A stretch of 64,000 nucleotides of DNA from Caprimulgus europaeus (Eukaryota; Chordata; Aves; Caprimulgiformes; Caprimulgidae), in NCBI GenBank assembly GCA_907165065.1, contig OU015523.1:44815702-44879701 (forward strand), read 5' to 3'. Each line of letters starts with the position of its first letter. Positions within the stretch are counted from its first letter, which is position 1. A model generated the notes under the pieces. The model was given only the letters and a program-made list of their open reading frames with translations. It was not told the DNA's origin and did not search any database. The translations under genes and the position numbers were made by a program. Shown here piece by piece: positions 49,201 through 59,138 of the stretch.

Positions 49201-52200
49201 AAAAAAAAAAAAAAAGTAAAAAAGCACCATCTTCTTAACAGCAACATAACATGCAGCCTCTGCAGCTCCATGCATCTGAGAAGTGATAGTGCTCGGAGGG
49301 CACATATCCAGCACACATCTCTAGCTCCAGCCATTCTCCCTATTTCAGGCAGAAAAGATGCAAGAAGTACGTTTCCCATTAGCGGGGTACCCCTTGGGGA
49401 CCACACAAGCACATTCCTCTCCATCCCCTTGAGTGAAAAGCGGCCTCCAGCCTTTCACTGTGTCAGCACAAAGAGTAATTCACATGCATATGAATGCGTT
49501 TGGCTAATCACAGTGTAGGGATAATTCTCTGTATATAATTACATGCTGTACTAGGCAGTTAACACTGCAGGGATGTTAAGGTCTGCTTATATGTAGGAAG
49601 GGGGATGGAAGGTTATTATGCAATGTTCATAGGGCAAACGGGCAGTTTCAGGCCTGATGGTATATTTTGCATAGACATTGAACCGAAATCTATAACTCAG
49701 TGCAGATTAAAACAAAAAATAACTGCTGCTGATAAGATTCAATTTAAACTCTATCCCCTGATCTTTGTCAAAAACTTAGGACTTTGCATTAGGATCTCCA
49801 TTGTACTGATAGCTGAAGCTGCCTGGTTTGCTGGATTATTAAAAAGTCTGGTCCTATACACCATGTTCACTATTTCACTTTCAGAAGTTCTGAGCAGCTA
49901 TATATCTCATAGATGGCAAGGGATTAACAAGTATTTAGTATCCCTGAATATCATGGCAGCTTTGTCTGGAGTTGAGGCTTTTCTGAAATCTGTGAGTGAA
50001 GGAGAAATATGGAAGCCTTTGTGTAGAAATAAAGTAATATAAACCTGAAAACACAACATCCTTTTCCCTGTTTTTTTAAGTATATCAAGAAAAATATAAT
50101 CCAAAATTGAAGAACAGTTGAAAAAGAAAAGTAGAGCAACATCCTTGAATTAGATGTCAAGCAGAAGGTGGAGAAAATAATTCACAACACTGGGGATACA
50201 AGATGGAGGAAAACTCAGAAGTATCAGCAACTCAACAGGAAGAGAGCTCCAAGCAGTCACAAAATACGAGGCTGATTTCCAAAGCTCAGGAGTCAGGGTA
50301 GAAAATTAAGAGGTTTTAAAAGAATAGAAACTTCTATTCCAGTTTCTAAGCCTGGAGAAGATACACCAATCTTCTTTTGTTCTAAGCTATTTTTTGCTCT
50401 GCTGTCACCACAACTAGAAGCTTAATTCATACAAGTCAAGTCTGAAATTCTTGAACAATTAGTTGGCTTTCTAAGAGACAGAAAATATTAATAGACTCAT
50501 GAGAAAGCCTTATGAACTGGCAAGGTTGAATCAGGAACCCCTAGTGTCAGAGTAAACCCAAACAGAGACAACATGAATTGCTGACTGAAGCCAGGGCAAA
50601 TCTCCCTATAAATCCTGCACGAGCCAGTGATTCTCTGTGTGACCTTTGGCAAATAGTTTGGTCTTGGTTTGTTCCTCTGTCTACTCAGCTGGAAAACTGA
50701 GTTAAAAATAAAAAGAAGAAGAAGCTGACTGAAAACCATATGCTGAGCATGTACTAAGCCTTTCCAGGTAAATAAATTATTTTTTAAATAATTATGATAA
50801 TACAAAATGTTCAGCATATCTCATGTTTTACTTTATGTATTTCCTGCTGGACCCAAGCCCATTTACCCCAAGAGGATAACTATGACGACAGTTGGGAGGA
50901 GGCATCTGGTGCCAAATCAACAGGGAGAGCTATCAATCCTTGCAGGGAATATTGGACTGCCAAAGACAACACTGTGATAGCAGTGAATCCCACCCATAGT
51001 TCCAACCCAGCTCAGGGCTGAGGCCAAGGCCAAGACTAAATTGTTTTCTTCTGCACAGAAAGGGACAAGGAAGCTACTGAGAGATCCAGGAAAGCCCCTG
51101 AAATGGTCTCTGCAGGGCTGGGAAAACCCCGCAGGGACCTCAAGGCAAGATCTCCCATTGGGTTGATTTGGATCCTGGGAAGTGCTCCTGCGGCTTCTGT
51201 CAGACGACAGGCGACTTTCCCTAGAGCCCTCTTCACTCCAAAATGACTCAGACTCGATAACCTTCCAGAGACACACTGCAGAAGCCATTTGTTAGAGCTA
51301 GTTTTGGGGAGAGGCTGGGGACATATTCCAGAAGCAAGGGGGAAAAGGGTTGCTGGTTTGGGCTTTTGGGTTAGTTTTTTTGGTGTTTTGGGCGTTTTTT
51401 TGTAGCTTTGATTTACTGCCAAAGTTCACTTACTAGCATTTTTTTACTGCTGTTGGCAGGCTGAGCGTGCACACTGCCTAACAGATTTATCTGTAGTACT
51501 GCTGGGTGGTCACTATTCTTGTGTTTTAAGATTAATTGAAAGACTCCTAAGGCGTTTGGTACTGGGAAGTTTAAGCTATTTAAGCTAAATAATAACGCAT
51601 TTTTCTCTACAGCCTCATCCGTCCACACTAGGGAAGTCAGGGTCCGTAACAGACTAGTAATGCAACTCTACAAGCCCTGGGGAGGAGCACAGGCTATCAC
51701 AGGGCAGAGAAGGCTTGTAGATGTTATCAGCTCATTCTCCAGGCTCAGCAAGGCAATGCAATGATGAAAGTACTGAAAACTTGCCTTGCTGTTCCCTCTG
51801 TTCCTATGGGAACACCACAGCTATGGGCTGTAAATATTTCACTCTCATGGATTTCCAGACCTACTGGCTCTCTTTAGCCACCGATGAACATGCAATAAGT
51901 AGCTGGCTTGGACACTCATATGTAAGTCCTCAAAAGAATCTAATCCTTCTTTTGACACCTGAATGCTATTGATTTCTCTTAGTTTGATTTGGAGCTCAGC
52001 ACAAAAATCCCTCCTGGGATCTGTACTTAAAACCCAATGATCAGTGAGAAAAGTATAGTTAACTCTTTAATTGCTCTGGTGTGAACTGAGCTTTTCTCCT
52101 TGCCCTGCCACTGTGGCAAGTGTGGGAAATGTTCACAGAAAGCACTGAGCCGGCACTAATCCGGCTCATGCCTCCGTTTGGGTATCTGAGGTCAGGGATT

Positions 52201-53341
52201 TGGGCTGGGAAGGAAATTGCTGGCTCCCACCACTCACCCAGCAATCACAAACAGCTATGAAGTGGAAGCACAAGACTCAGCGCACGTGACTTCTCTCCTT
52301 TGAGCTGTGAACAACATCTGCAAAGCCAGCAGTGAGCATTATCATAGAGGGAGCTCCCCTGGCTTCGCAACCTCATGGTATGACCTTTCTAGCCATGGTT
52401 GTACCTGCCCAGTGATAAGACAAGGGCTACTGGGGACACAACATGTGCTCACACCCGTGCTACTGGAGGTGAGTTTCACCAGTGAGGAGAGGTTAATGGG
52501 TGTCCCATGCCCTGGCATGATATGGTGGAACAAACTGTGCAGATAATACCGCAGAGTTAGAGTACCAGTAATTATTGTGTTTATTTTTTTAATAGTTCTT
52601 AGGGTGAGGAGACAACTCCACTATAGAGAATATTTTTATGCTGATACATTTTATGGATTTGCACTGAGTGAGAAAGAACTTACTTGCCAATTCAAATATC
52701 AGTTTTAATAAAGCTTTTAGGACTTTGCCAGTTCAGGAACATAGGGTGCCATTTTTCTAGGACGTATAGATTGCTGTCTGGAATTTTTTTTTCCTTTTAT
52801 ACCTCAGTGACCCCTTTTTGGCATTAGCATCAGCTTCTCATTTCCTTACAACTGAGTGGGCAATAACAAGAGCTTAGACACACAGGGACTGCTGCTAAAC
52901 TCACAGGCACACACAGCAAGCAGAAGCTTCACAGTAGAGTGGTCAAACTCCAGACAGCAAATAAACCCCTTCTGGGTTTCTAGTGCTCCAGCTACAGTAC
53001 AAAAAGTTCAGGTGCCAGCTAAAGCCTGCAGAAATGTTCCCCTTTCACTTTTTCTTCCCAGTCCAACCGTCTGTTACACAGTGCTTGTGCAGCAGCCAGT
53101 TGAGGAGGTGGGAGAGCAGCTGGTTTGCATTTGGTGGCTACCGAATCGCCCAGTGCCTGGCACAGCCCAGGCTCCTCCAGGAGCTGCAAGCTTTGGTTGT
53201 GCAGCTGAGAGGGAAGCATTTCCCACCCTTGACCAAGGTGGTGGAGCACTGTTTGCTCCAGTGCTCGAAGCATCCCAGCATTGCTCTTTTGATAATTCCC
53301 TTTTCCAGGGACTTCTCCAGGTTTCTCTCCTGCTGTTCCCC

Positions 53342-53349
53342 TATATAAG
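53342..53349 (+). promoter_or_regulatory. TATA-box-like element (TATATAAG)
   Basis: CCCCTATATAAGCAGCACC is a near-ideal TATA box in a locally C/T-rich context. A pyrimidine-rich stretch with TCCTTCTC lies 25-35 bp downstream, where a start site would fall. No gene is recognised downstream. It may belong to an unidentified degraded LTR or be fortuitous. Confidence 0.2.
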
Positions 53350-53607
53350 CAGCACCTCTGCAAATTGGGTCCTTCTCTTTTGCCTCTCCTCTGCAGTGGT
53401 TTCCTCACTTGGACTGCAGACCTTGTAGTCCTCTCAAAGGAGAAGAGGTCTTGCTCACTGTCCCCGCTGGTTTCTTTCTCCATCAAACAAGGCACACTTA
53501 GCAACTTTGAGCAGGTTTGGTAGGCTTAACCCTTCTCCTCCATAGCTGCCAGGCCAAGACCAGGGTGATAACACAAAGATTAGTACACATGCACACCTCC
53601 ACCCTTT

Positions 53608-53632
53608 CCCCCCCCCCCCTTTTTTTTTTTTT
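53608..53632. repeat. C12-T13 homopolymer junction
   Basis: Twelve C followed directly by thirteen T. It is a homopurine tract on the minus strand and prone to length error in sequencing and replication. Confidence 0.9.
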
Positions 53633-53736
53633 CCCAAATACAGAAAACTTTTACTAGGTTTCAAGAGCTAGGAACCCATCCATCAAAGGCCCAGCGTGGG
53701 CAGGAGGATGGGAAGGCAGCAAAGAACTGAAGCAAA

Positions 53737-54245
53737 TGATACCGTGAAAGCTGGTCAGAGAAACTCTCTAAGACTCATTTTGGAGTTTTAGAAAGCAGAT
53801 ATTCTTTATTGCAGCACTGGACACACAGAGGTCACTCCTCCAAGATGTATGTGAGTGTGTCTTTGTTTTAGCATGCCTTATATTGACCTAATACATGTAT
53901 ATGCATTGCTATTTAGCATATGTAAATGTCCTTCACACTTGCACACTAAAGTGAGTCGGTGGTCTGCAGTCAGCTTTATCACGATGTCCACTGATTGATT
54001 TCCTCTTCGACCTTGCTCAGTGGTGCCTCACTCATGCGTTTAGGACAATATTCCTTGAAGAATGTTCAGTCATTAACTCTTATCTATATGTTCTTCCCTG
54101 AGCTTAGACACCCATGACAACGTTGTGGGAGAACATCTGCAAAGGTCCTAAGGCCATCATCTTCTCAGGGGCTGAGAAGAGCCAGATGTAAGTTTAATGA
54201 TTTAAACAAGCAAAACTAGGTGATAAGCACCCACTCCAAGGTTCT
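53737..54245 (-). mobile_element. Degraded ERV LTR, minus strand
   Basis: Read on the minus strand, this region ends in a retroviral R/U5-like arrangement: an AATAAA at 53,810-53,805 after a G/T-rich stretch, then 'GAATATCTGCTTTCTAAAA', terminating near a CA at 53,738-53,737. The sequence around 53,820-54,200 resembles, from memory, avian ERVL-type LTRs. I could not find an exact target duplication. The far edge (around 54,235-54,245) is a guess. The gag, pol and env genes are not intact here. Confidence 0.5.
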
Positions 54246-54259
54246 AAATCTAATTAAGC

Positions 54260-54343
54260 AAGCAGCTAAGGTATCTATAAGTCTTTCAAGCAACTAAGGA
54301 ATCTGTAAATCTCTCAAGCTACTGAGGTATCTGTAAGTCTTTT
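54260..54343. repeat. Three tandem copies of a 28-bp unit
   Basis: Units at 54,260-54,287, 54,288-54,315 and 54,316-54,343 follow the pattern AAGC-N2-CT(A/G)AGG-TATCTGTAAGTCTTTC with a few substitutions. The copies are exactly head-to-tail at 28 bp. They lie between the LTR-like segment and the integrase-like remnant. Confidence 0.9.
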
Positions 54344-54419
54344 AATTTCTCAGGGTTTGTTCTTTCAGAAACGCCCTTTAACCAGTCCTAGACCTCCGCT
54401 TTTTTCAGGCTGGAGGAGC

Positions 54420-54610
54420 TCTGGATTACAAGAGATTTTTTGAGATCCCTGAGCAGGAAAGTGAAGTGAGATCTCCAGGAGGCAGGAACAGCCCTTCAGC
54501 AGATATATGGACTTGGTAGCTTCTGACTTGTTGGTCCATGGAAGGACCTGTCTGGTCTGTTCCAGGGGCTGTGGGAGCAAATATTTCCTCTCCTGCTGAC
54601 AAACTTGACA
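54420..54610 (-). pseudogene. Possible ERV integrase remnant
   Basis: The minus strand carries a short frame with a CxxCQQ motif, like the Cys pair of the integrase zinc-binding domain. After a frame change it is followed by a stretch faintly resembling the start of the integrase catalytic core. The position upstream (minus-strand sense) of the LTR-like segment fits an internal pol fragment, but the 3' end between them is missing or scrambled. It is frameshifted and broken. The match is weak and a coincidence is possible. Confidence 0.3.
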
Positions 54611-55505
54611 AACTGACCACATAAATTTTCTGCTGTGGGACAAGATTACAAGCATTACCTCTTAAGGGTGGGAGATAATTTCTAAGCCCTATGAAAACAC
54701 TGAGAGTCCACCCAGTATTAGCATATCTTAATTAATGGCCACAGACTAGATCACCCCAGACTGTCATAGAAGTACTGACCAAGAGATCCTAGCTTCTTCT
54801 TTACTACATCACCACGATCACCCCCTTTTCTTCTTCTTCCCCATAGGCAGCTCAGTCAAGAAAAATGGGATGACAAGGAGCACTCTGTTCTCTCTAAGCC
54901 ATGGTTAACCCCATGCAATCCAGACCCATGAGTCCCCTCCTTCTCCTTTTGCAACTTTGGCCATAAAGGTTCAGCTGGCTGTACTGTCTGGGGCTCAGGG
55001 TGAATGACTGAAATGGACAAAAAGCTTACAGGCTTTTTTAAATTATTACAAAATGACATTATTTGATAGATTCTTTCATGGCTGTATCTTACACCACCAA
55101 TTTGAGTATAAGTTTTGAATGAATGAGGGTTGTAGTAGCTGGTTCATGATAACCATTTAATATATAACAATATTAGTGCCAGCAGTGCTGACACTTTAAT
55201 GGCAAAGTTACCAGTTCTCATCAGAAAAATAAGTCATTTTTCTGAAGTGTATTTGTAAATTGCATACCTGGTTAAATTTCACTCTCTGCCTTTTAGCAGA
55301 GTGGTTAGTGATAAAACCAGATCACAAGTTGGGGAATACAGAATTCAGCTCTGCAACAGCTCAACTCCATTTTTCTTTTCTTCTTCTTCTTTTTTTTTTT
55401 TTTTTCTTCAGTGAAAAGGATAGATATTTTTCACAAGTGGAAAGTTGCCTTTTTTTAACAGAAAGTCCTTTTTGCCTCTCTCAGCAGAACTAGAGCATTC
55501 TTGTC
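54611..55505. other. Unannotated intergenic DNA with a T-rich run
   Basis: Contains a TTC/T-rich tract at about 55,371-55,408. The part nearest 54,620-54,750 may still be decayed retroviral sequence. Nothing else is recognised. Confidence 0.4.
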
Positions 55506-55624
55506 TGTAAAAATGTCACATTTTTACCTAGGGGAAATTCATGGAAATTTACAAAGATTTACAACAAGAAGCAAAGTTTTAATTTTCATGAATATGCCCC
55601 AGGTGAAAATGTGACATTTTTACA
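55506..55624. repeat. Long inverted repeat with nested palindromes (MITE-like hairpin)
   Basis: Arms of exactly 42 bp (55,506-55,547 and 55,583-55,624) are reverse complements at 37 of 42 positions around a 35-nt loop. Each arm's outer end is itself a palindrome: GTAAAAATGT-C-ACATTTTTAC (55,507-55,527) on the left, nearly the same on the right. The size and architecture fit a tiny non-autonomous DNA transposon or one of the hairpin-forming conserved amniote repeats. I cannot assign a family. No target duplication was identified. Confidence 0.75.
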
Positions 55625-55794
55625 AAGAGGAATGTACCATTTTCCTCGGCAAATGAGTATTCTCCTAATGAAATAGCAGTTCAATTTTAAAAGCTGCCTT
55701 CAATGACGTTTTTTAGAGCTACAAAAGGAAAGTTTAATACACTTATAAACCCCACTCCTTTCCCACTTTGCCACAAACTGGAGCTTCTCAGTTA

Positions 55795-55940
55795 TTTAGA
55801 CAGTATTATTTTTATTGTCATGATATTTAGGATCCTTAATCATGGATCAAGACCCCGTCGTGCTAGGCACTGTATAAAGAGAGAACATAAGTCTGGTTCT
55901 TGCTTCAAAGAGCCAAGCCCCCACAGCAGGAGGCAATAGC
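55795..55940 (+). mobile_element. Ancient amniote MIR-like SINE
   Basis: The segment reads like the amniote MIR-type SINE: a 'TATTATTTTTATTGTCATGATATTTAGGATCC' lead, then 'CAAGACCCCGTCGTGCTAGGCACTGTATAAAGAGAGAACATAAG…CTTGCTTCAAAGAGCC' matching its core ('ACCCCATTGTGCTAGGCGCTGTACAAAC…'). The family is old, shared by reptiles, birds and mammals. This copy is diverged and truncated on the right. Identification is from memory of the consensus. Confidence 0.75.
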
Positions 55941-56199
55941 ATGGGGGAGCATGTGGAAATGAGACAACGGATTACTAGCAGAAGAGGTTTAGAAGTTGAT
56001 GTACTGCAACCACTTTGCCTCGTGCTGGGAGAACGAGGTCACCACCTATCAAATTGCAAAACTTTTGAATTCGAGCTGAGGATTAGGGGCAGATCTTGTT
56101 CAGTTGCAGCAGACAGAAAAAGATGAGGTGCAACGCCATTAATGCAAAATTTTCCATTTGTCCTGCTGTCAGTCAGGTAACAAGTTGCTTATATATGAA

Positions 56200-56830
56200 A
56201 ATGGGACTGATATAAAACACCAGGACCAAAAGCAGAAAAGGATTCAGGGGTGACTGTGGCACGAGAAACCAACAAAGTCCTGCTATTGCAGAAACTGCAA
56301 GCATTGCGCTGGGGTACAGCACCAGGACCACCATTTATAAGCTGTCTGACATACCTCTTGTCTCCTTAGTGCTGCTAAGGTTTCAGATGGAATATTTTCT
56401 TCAGTTTCAAGCACACTTGAATTTTTTTAAGAGAATAAAAAGATGTGTCCCAAATCCAGTTCTTCAAAGTACCAAAATCAATTAGAGATCTAGAAAAAAA
56501 AATTATGAAGTAAGACTGAAAGAAATGGGGCAGTTTAGTCTAGAAAAGATAGGATTGAAGGGAGACAATAACAGTCTTTAAATACATCAAAGTTATCTGC
56601 AAATATGGGGGAATAATTTTGATGATAGGATGGGAAATAATGGGCTTTGATAGTCACAAAAGAGATTCAGGATAAACATGAAAAAAAAAAATCTAATAGT
56701 AAGGATGATTAAGCACTGGATAGACTGGCTGGGGAAACTGTTACATCTCTATCATTTTTTGTTTGTTTTTGAATAAGAGCTTAGGCAAACATCTGTTGTG
56801 AAAGGCTTAGGTACAAGCCGATCCTGCTCT
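56200..56830 (+). mobile_element. Ancient CR1/L3-type LINE fragment
   Basis: A diverged CR1-superfamily 3' region. The part from about 56,500 matches the older reptile-type consensus block by block: 'GACTGAAAGAAATGGGGCAGTTTAGTCTAGAAAAGA', 'GGGAGACAATAACAGTCTTTAAATACATCAAA', 'GATTAAGCACTGGATAGACTGGCTGGGG', 'GAATAAGAGCTTAGGCAAACATCTGTT'. The stretch 56,215-56,420 aligns more loosely with the preceding end of ORF2. It is much more diverged than the CR1 copies at 2.7, 27.5 and 33.7 kb, and of a different lineage. It is non-coding now. Confidence 0.8.
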
Positions 56831-58866
56831 TGGGCAAAGAAGGGATCAGAGCTGTGGTAAGCCATTGAGGTGCTTCGAACCACACCAACTGCCCTGCCAG
56901 AGCCGCATTAGCCTGTGGGGCATAAAAAGTCCCAACGGGACTGAGTGGAGGCACGGCTGAGAAGCTCTGAGATCTGCTGGGCAGCACTATCTCTCACAAT
57001 CCCTTCAAAAGTAGTTTGGAAGATGTATGGCATGTAGAGTGCAATGTATCCTGTGACATATATTATAGCTAGGGGCCTTCGGCATGTATGCATGCTGGGG
57101 TTTAAGGAAGTGGCTAGTGATTCTGAGTGCTTTGAAGTTTGGTGCAATCTGCAGCTTTTTGAGGACAGGATGGGCACCCACCCCTTGAAAGGGAAAGGCT
57201 TTCAGGCTTTTTAAAAGCTGTCTCCTCTCAGGCACCGAGATTCACTCATGTCCTCTGCAGATTCAAAGGCACCTCAGCTCCACAGTCTTTTCCAGATCAT
57301 TCTGGGGCAAGACTTAATCAGCATTCATAGAAAGAGATGATTGCTCCAAGAGAAAGCAGAGAAATGAGAAAGAGGAAACGTGGTTACATACATTGATGAG
57401 AAGTACAGCCAGTGAGGCTTGAGTACTACACTGAATCAAGCCATAAAAGTGCACAAAGAAGAGATTCTGGAGACATGTAGAACAGCCAGGAGCTTGTGCT
57501 CTCCCCAAATCGTTCTGTGGTTTAGAGATTTGGGTCAGACCACACAGATCAGAGGGAGTCTGAAATGGCACGGGTGGGAAGCAGAGACATCCACACCACA
57601 GCAAGTGAAACCCTAGAAGCGATTTCTAGTAAGTGCCTCAGTCTTGCCCACTTAAAATTCCTTTCAAGTGGAGCTGGAGGAGAAACTATGGCTGCCACAG
57701 CATCCTGCTGCTTCAGCAGTAGTAGGTGGTGCTGCACCGCTTTGGAATGGGCATGTTGGGTACTGAAGGCAAGAGCAGATGAAAATATGACCCAGATGCT
57801 CTGCAGCTTTCTGCTGTGATATGTAGCTTATCCTGCAAATGGGACAGAAGCTATTTCACTGTTATGGGGGTAGGAGCACACACATGGGCAAGTACCAGGG
57901 TGAATGACATGCTGTGAGATGTAGTCATTAAACTTTCTGATACCTTGTCTGTTCCTTACAGTATGATGGAGTATTTAGCTCTGCAATGCTTGTTTTTTTT
58001 CTCTTTGAGCATTATGACTTGACACATGAAGACTTTGCTATTTAGAAAGCCAAATGATCGCCTTATGGTTCAGCACAGAGAAAGGATGGTCAAGAGACAA
58101 GTTGTCACACAAAAAATACTTTGGAGCAAGGTGCAGCTTGCTCTGGAGAGAGTTAAAAGCAGTAACTCACTGGCAGCAAAATTCTTTAAAAACACCTACT
58201 CTACCATCCTGGCATCACAGATGCATGTGTGTCTTCACACCTCTCCTGCTAATGTCATGGGATTTACCCAAAACCCATATTGGAGAGTGAAAGCGATGAT
58301 CTTCCATTGCCTCCACAAGGAAACAAAACATCTGGAGAACATGCACTCAACACCTCAGCCCCTCATCTGTAATGCTGCTCCTGACCATGTGTTTCTGCCC
58401 ACAGAAACAAACCAGAAGAATGAGTCATATAGCCCCCTCACCGCCCAAAAAAAGAAAATTCTAACCCATCTCAGACCTATCCTGCATCAGGAAGCTGATG
58501 CACACGGGAGCTTTCCCTGAAGGTGCTGTCTTTCTGTCTAGCACCAGCACAGCTCTGGTGACAGACAGGACAACTGCAGAAACAGGAATGTAGGCAACAG
58601 TGGGAGATTTTCAGAGAGCACACCCACACAGGGACCAGGTTTCCAGCAACCAAAACAAGGGTGTGCGTGCAGCTTGTAAAGCTGCACTGTGGATGCTGTC
58701 AAGTAGATTGGAAGCGGGTGGAAGATTTATCCCTGTACGCAGACTGTCTGCATTTTCTTCCAAAATTTTTAGGGGAACTGTAGTTCCCTACCTCTGAGGA
58801 AAATGAATAATTTCTACAAGATGTGTGCTTTGTGCTTGAGCTCCCTTTTTTCACATAGAGGATAAT
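56831..58866. other. Unannotated intergenic DNA
   Basis: About 2 kb with no recognised element. The 164-codon plus-strand frame at 58,026-58,520 is the longest; it lacks low-complexity bias but also any recognisable domain, and I do not call it a gene. Confidence 0.45.
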
Positions 58867-59090
58867 TTTTTCTTTTTCTTTTTCTTTTTCTTTTTCTTTT
58901 TCTTTTTCTTTTTCTTTTTCTTTTTCTTTTTCTTTTTCTTTTTCTTTTTCTTTTTCTTTTTCTTTTTCTTTTTCTTTTTCTTTTTCTTTTTCTTTTTCTT
59001 TTTCTTTTTCTTTTTCTTTTTCTTTTTCTCTTTTTCTTTTTCTTTTTCTTTTTCTTTTTCTTTTTCTTTTTCTTTTTCTTTTTCTTTTTC
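58867..59090. repeat. Hexanucleotide microsatellite (TTTTTC)37
   Basis: 27 perfect TTTTTC units (58,867-59,028), a 2-bp TC interruption, then 10 more perfect units (59,031-59,090). One strand is pure pyrimidine and the other is (GAAAAA)n. The purity implies recent expansion. The assembled length may be collapsed or expanded relative to the genome. Confidence 0.97.
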
Positions 59091-59138
59091 TGTTCCTTTA
59101 ACTTTTTCTGTTCCTTTAACTTTTTCTGTTCCTTTTAC
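59085..59138. repeat. Three 18-bp higher-order repeats flanking the hexamer
   Basis: The unit TTTTTCTGTTCCTTTAAC occurs at 59,085-59,102 and 59,103-59,120 and, with one substitution, at 59,121-59,138. The unit equals three hexamer lengths and begins with a TTTTTC, so it looks like a mutated trimer of the neighbouring microsatellite that was itself tandemly copied. Confidence 0.95.

Larger units (their letters stand above)
45449..53736. other. Unannotated intergenic DNA
   Basis: About 8 kb without a supportable gene, apart from the speculative exon near 46.2 kb. It contains A14 at 47,999-48,012, A15 at 49,201-49,215, a C12T13 tract at 53,608-53,632, and a TATA-like element at 53,342. The longest frames (45,837-46,391 minus and 52,856-53,428 plus) show no domain I recognise. 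Confidence 0.5.

Noticed and set aside
49605..50042. Plus-strand 145-codon frame with hydrophobic stretches
   Set aside because: A/T-rich DNA often gives Ile/Leu/Phe-rich frames; no family resemblance and no gene context.
52856..53428. Plus-strand 190-codon frame
   Set aside because: No recognisable domain, overlapped by a similar-length frame on the other strand and in another frame; no splice or initiation support.
58026..58520. Plus-strand 164-codon frame
   Set aside because: The longest ATG-like frame in its region but without a known domain or composition typical of coding DNA; conservation data would be needed.
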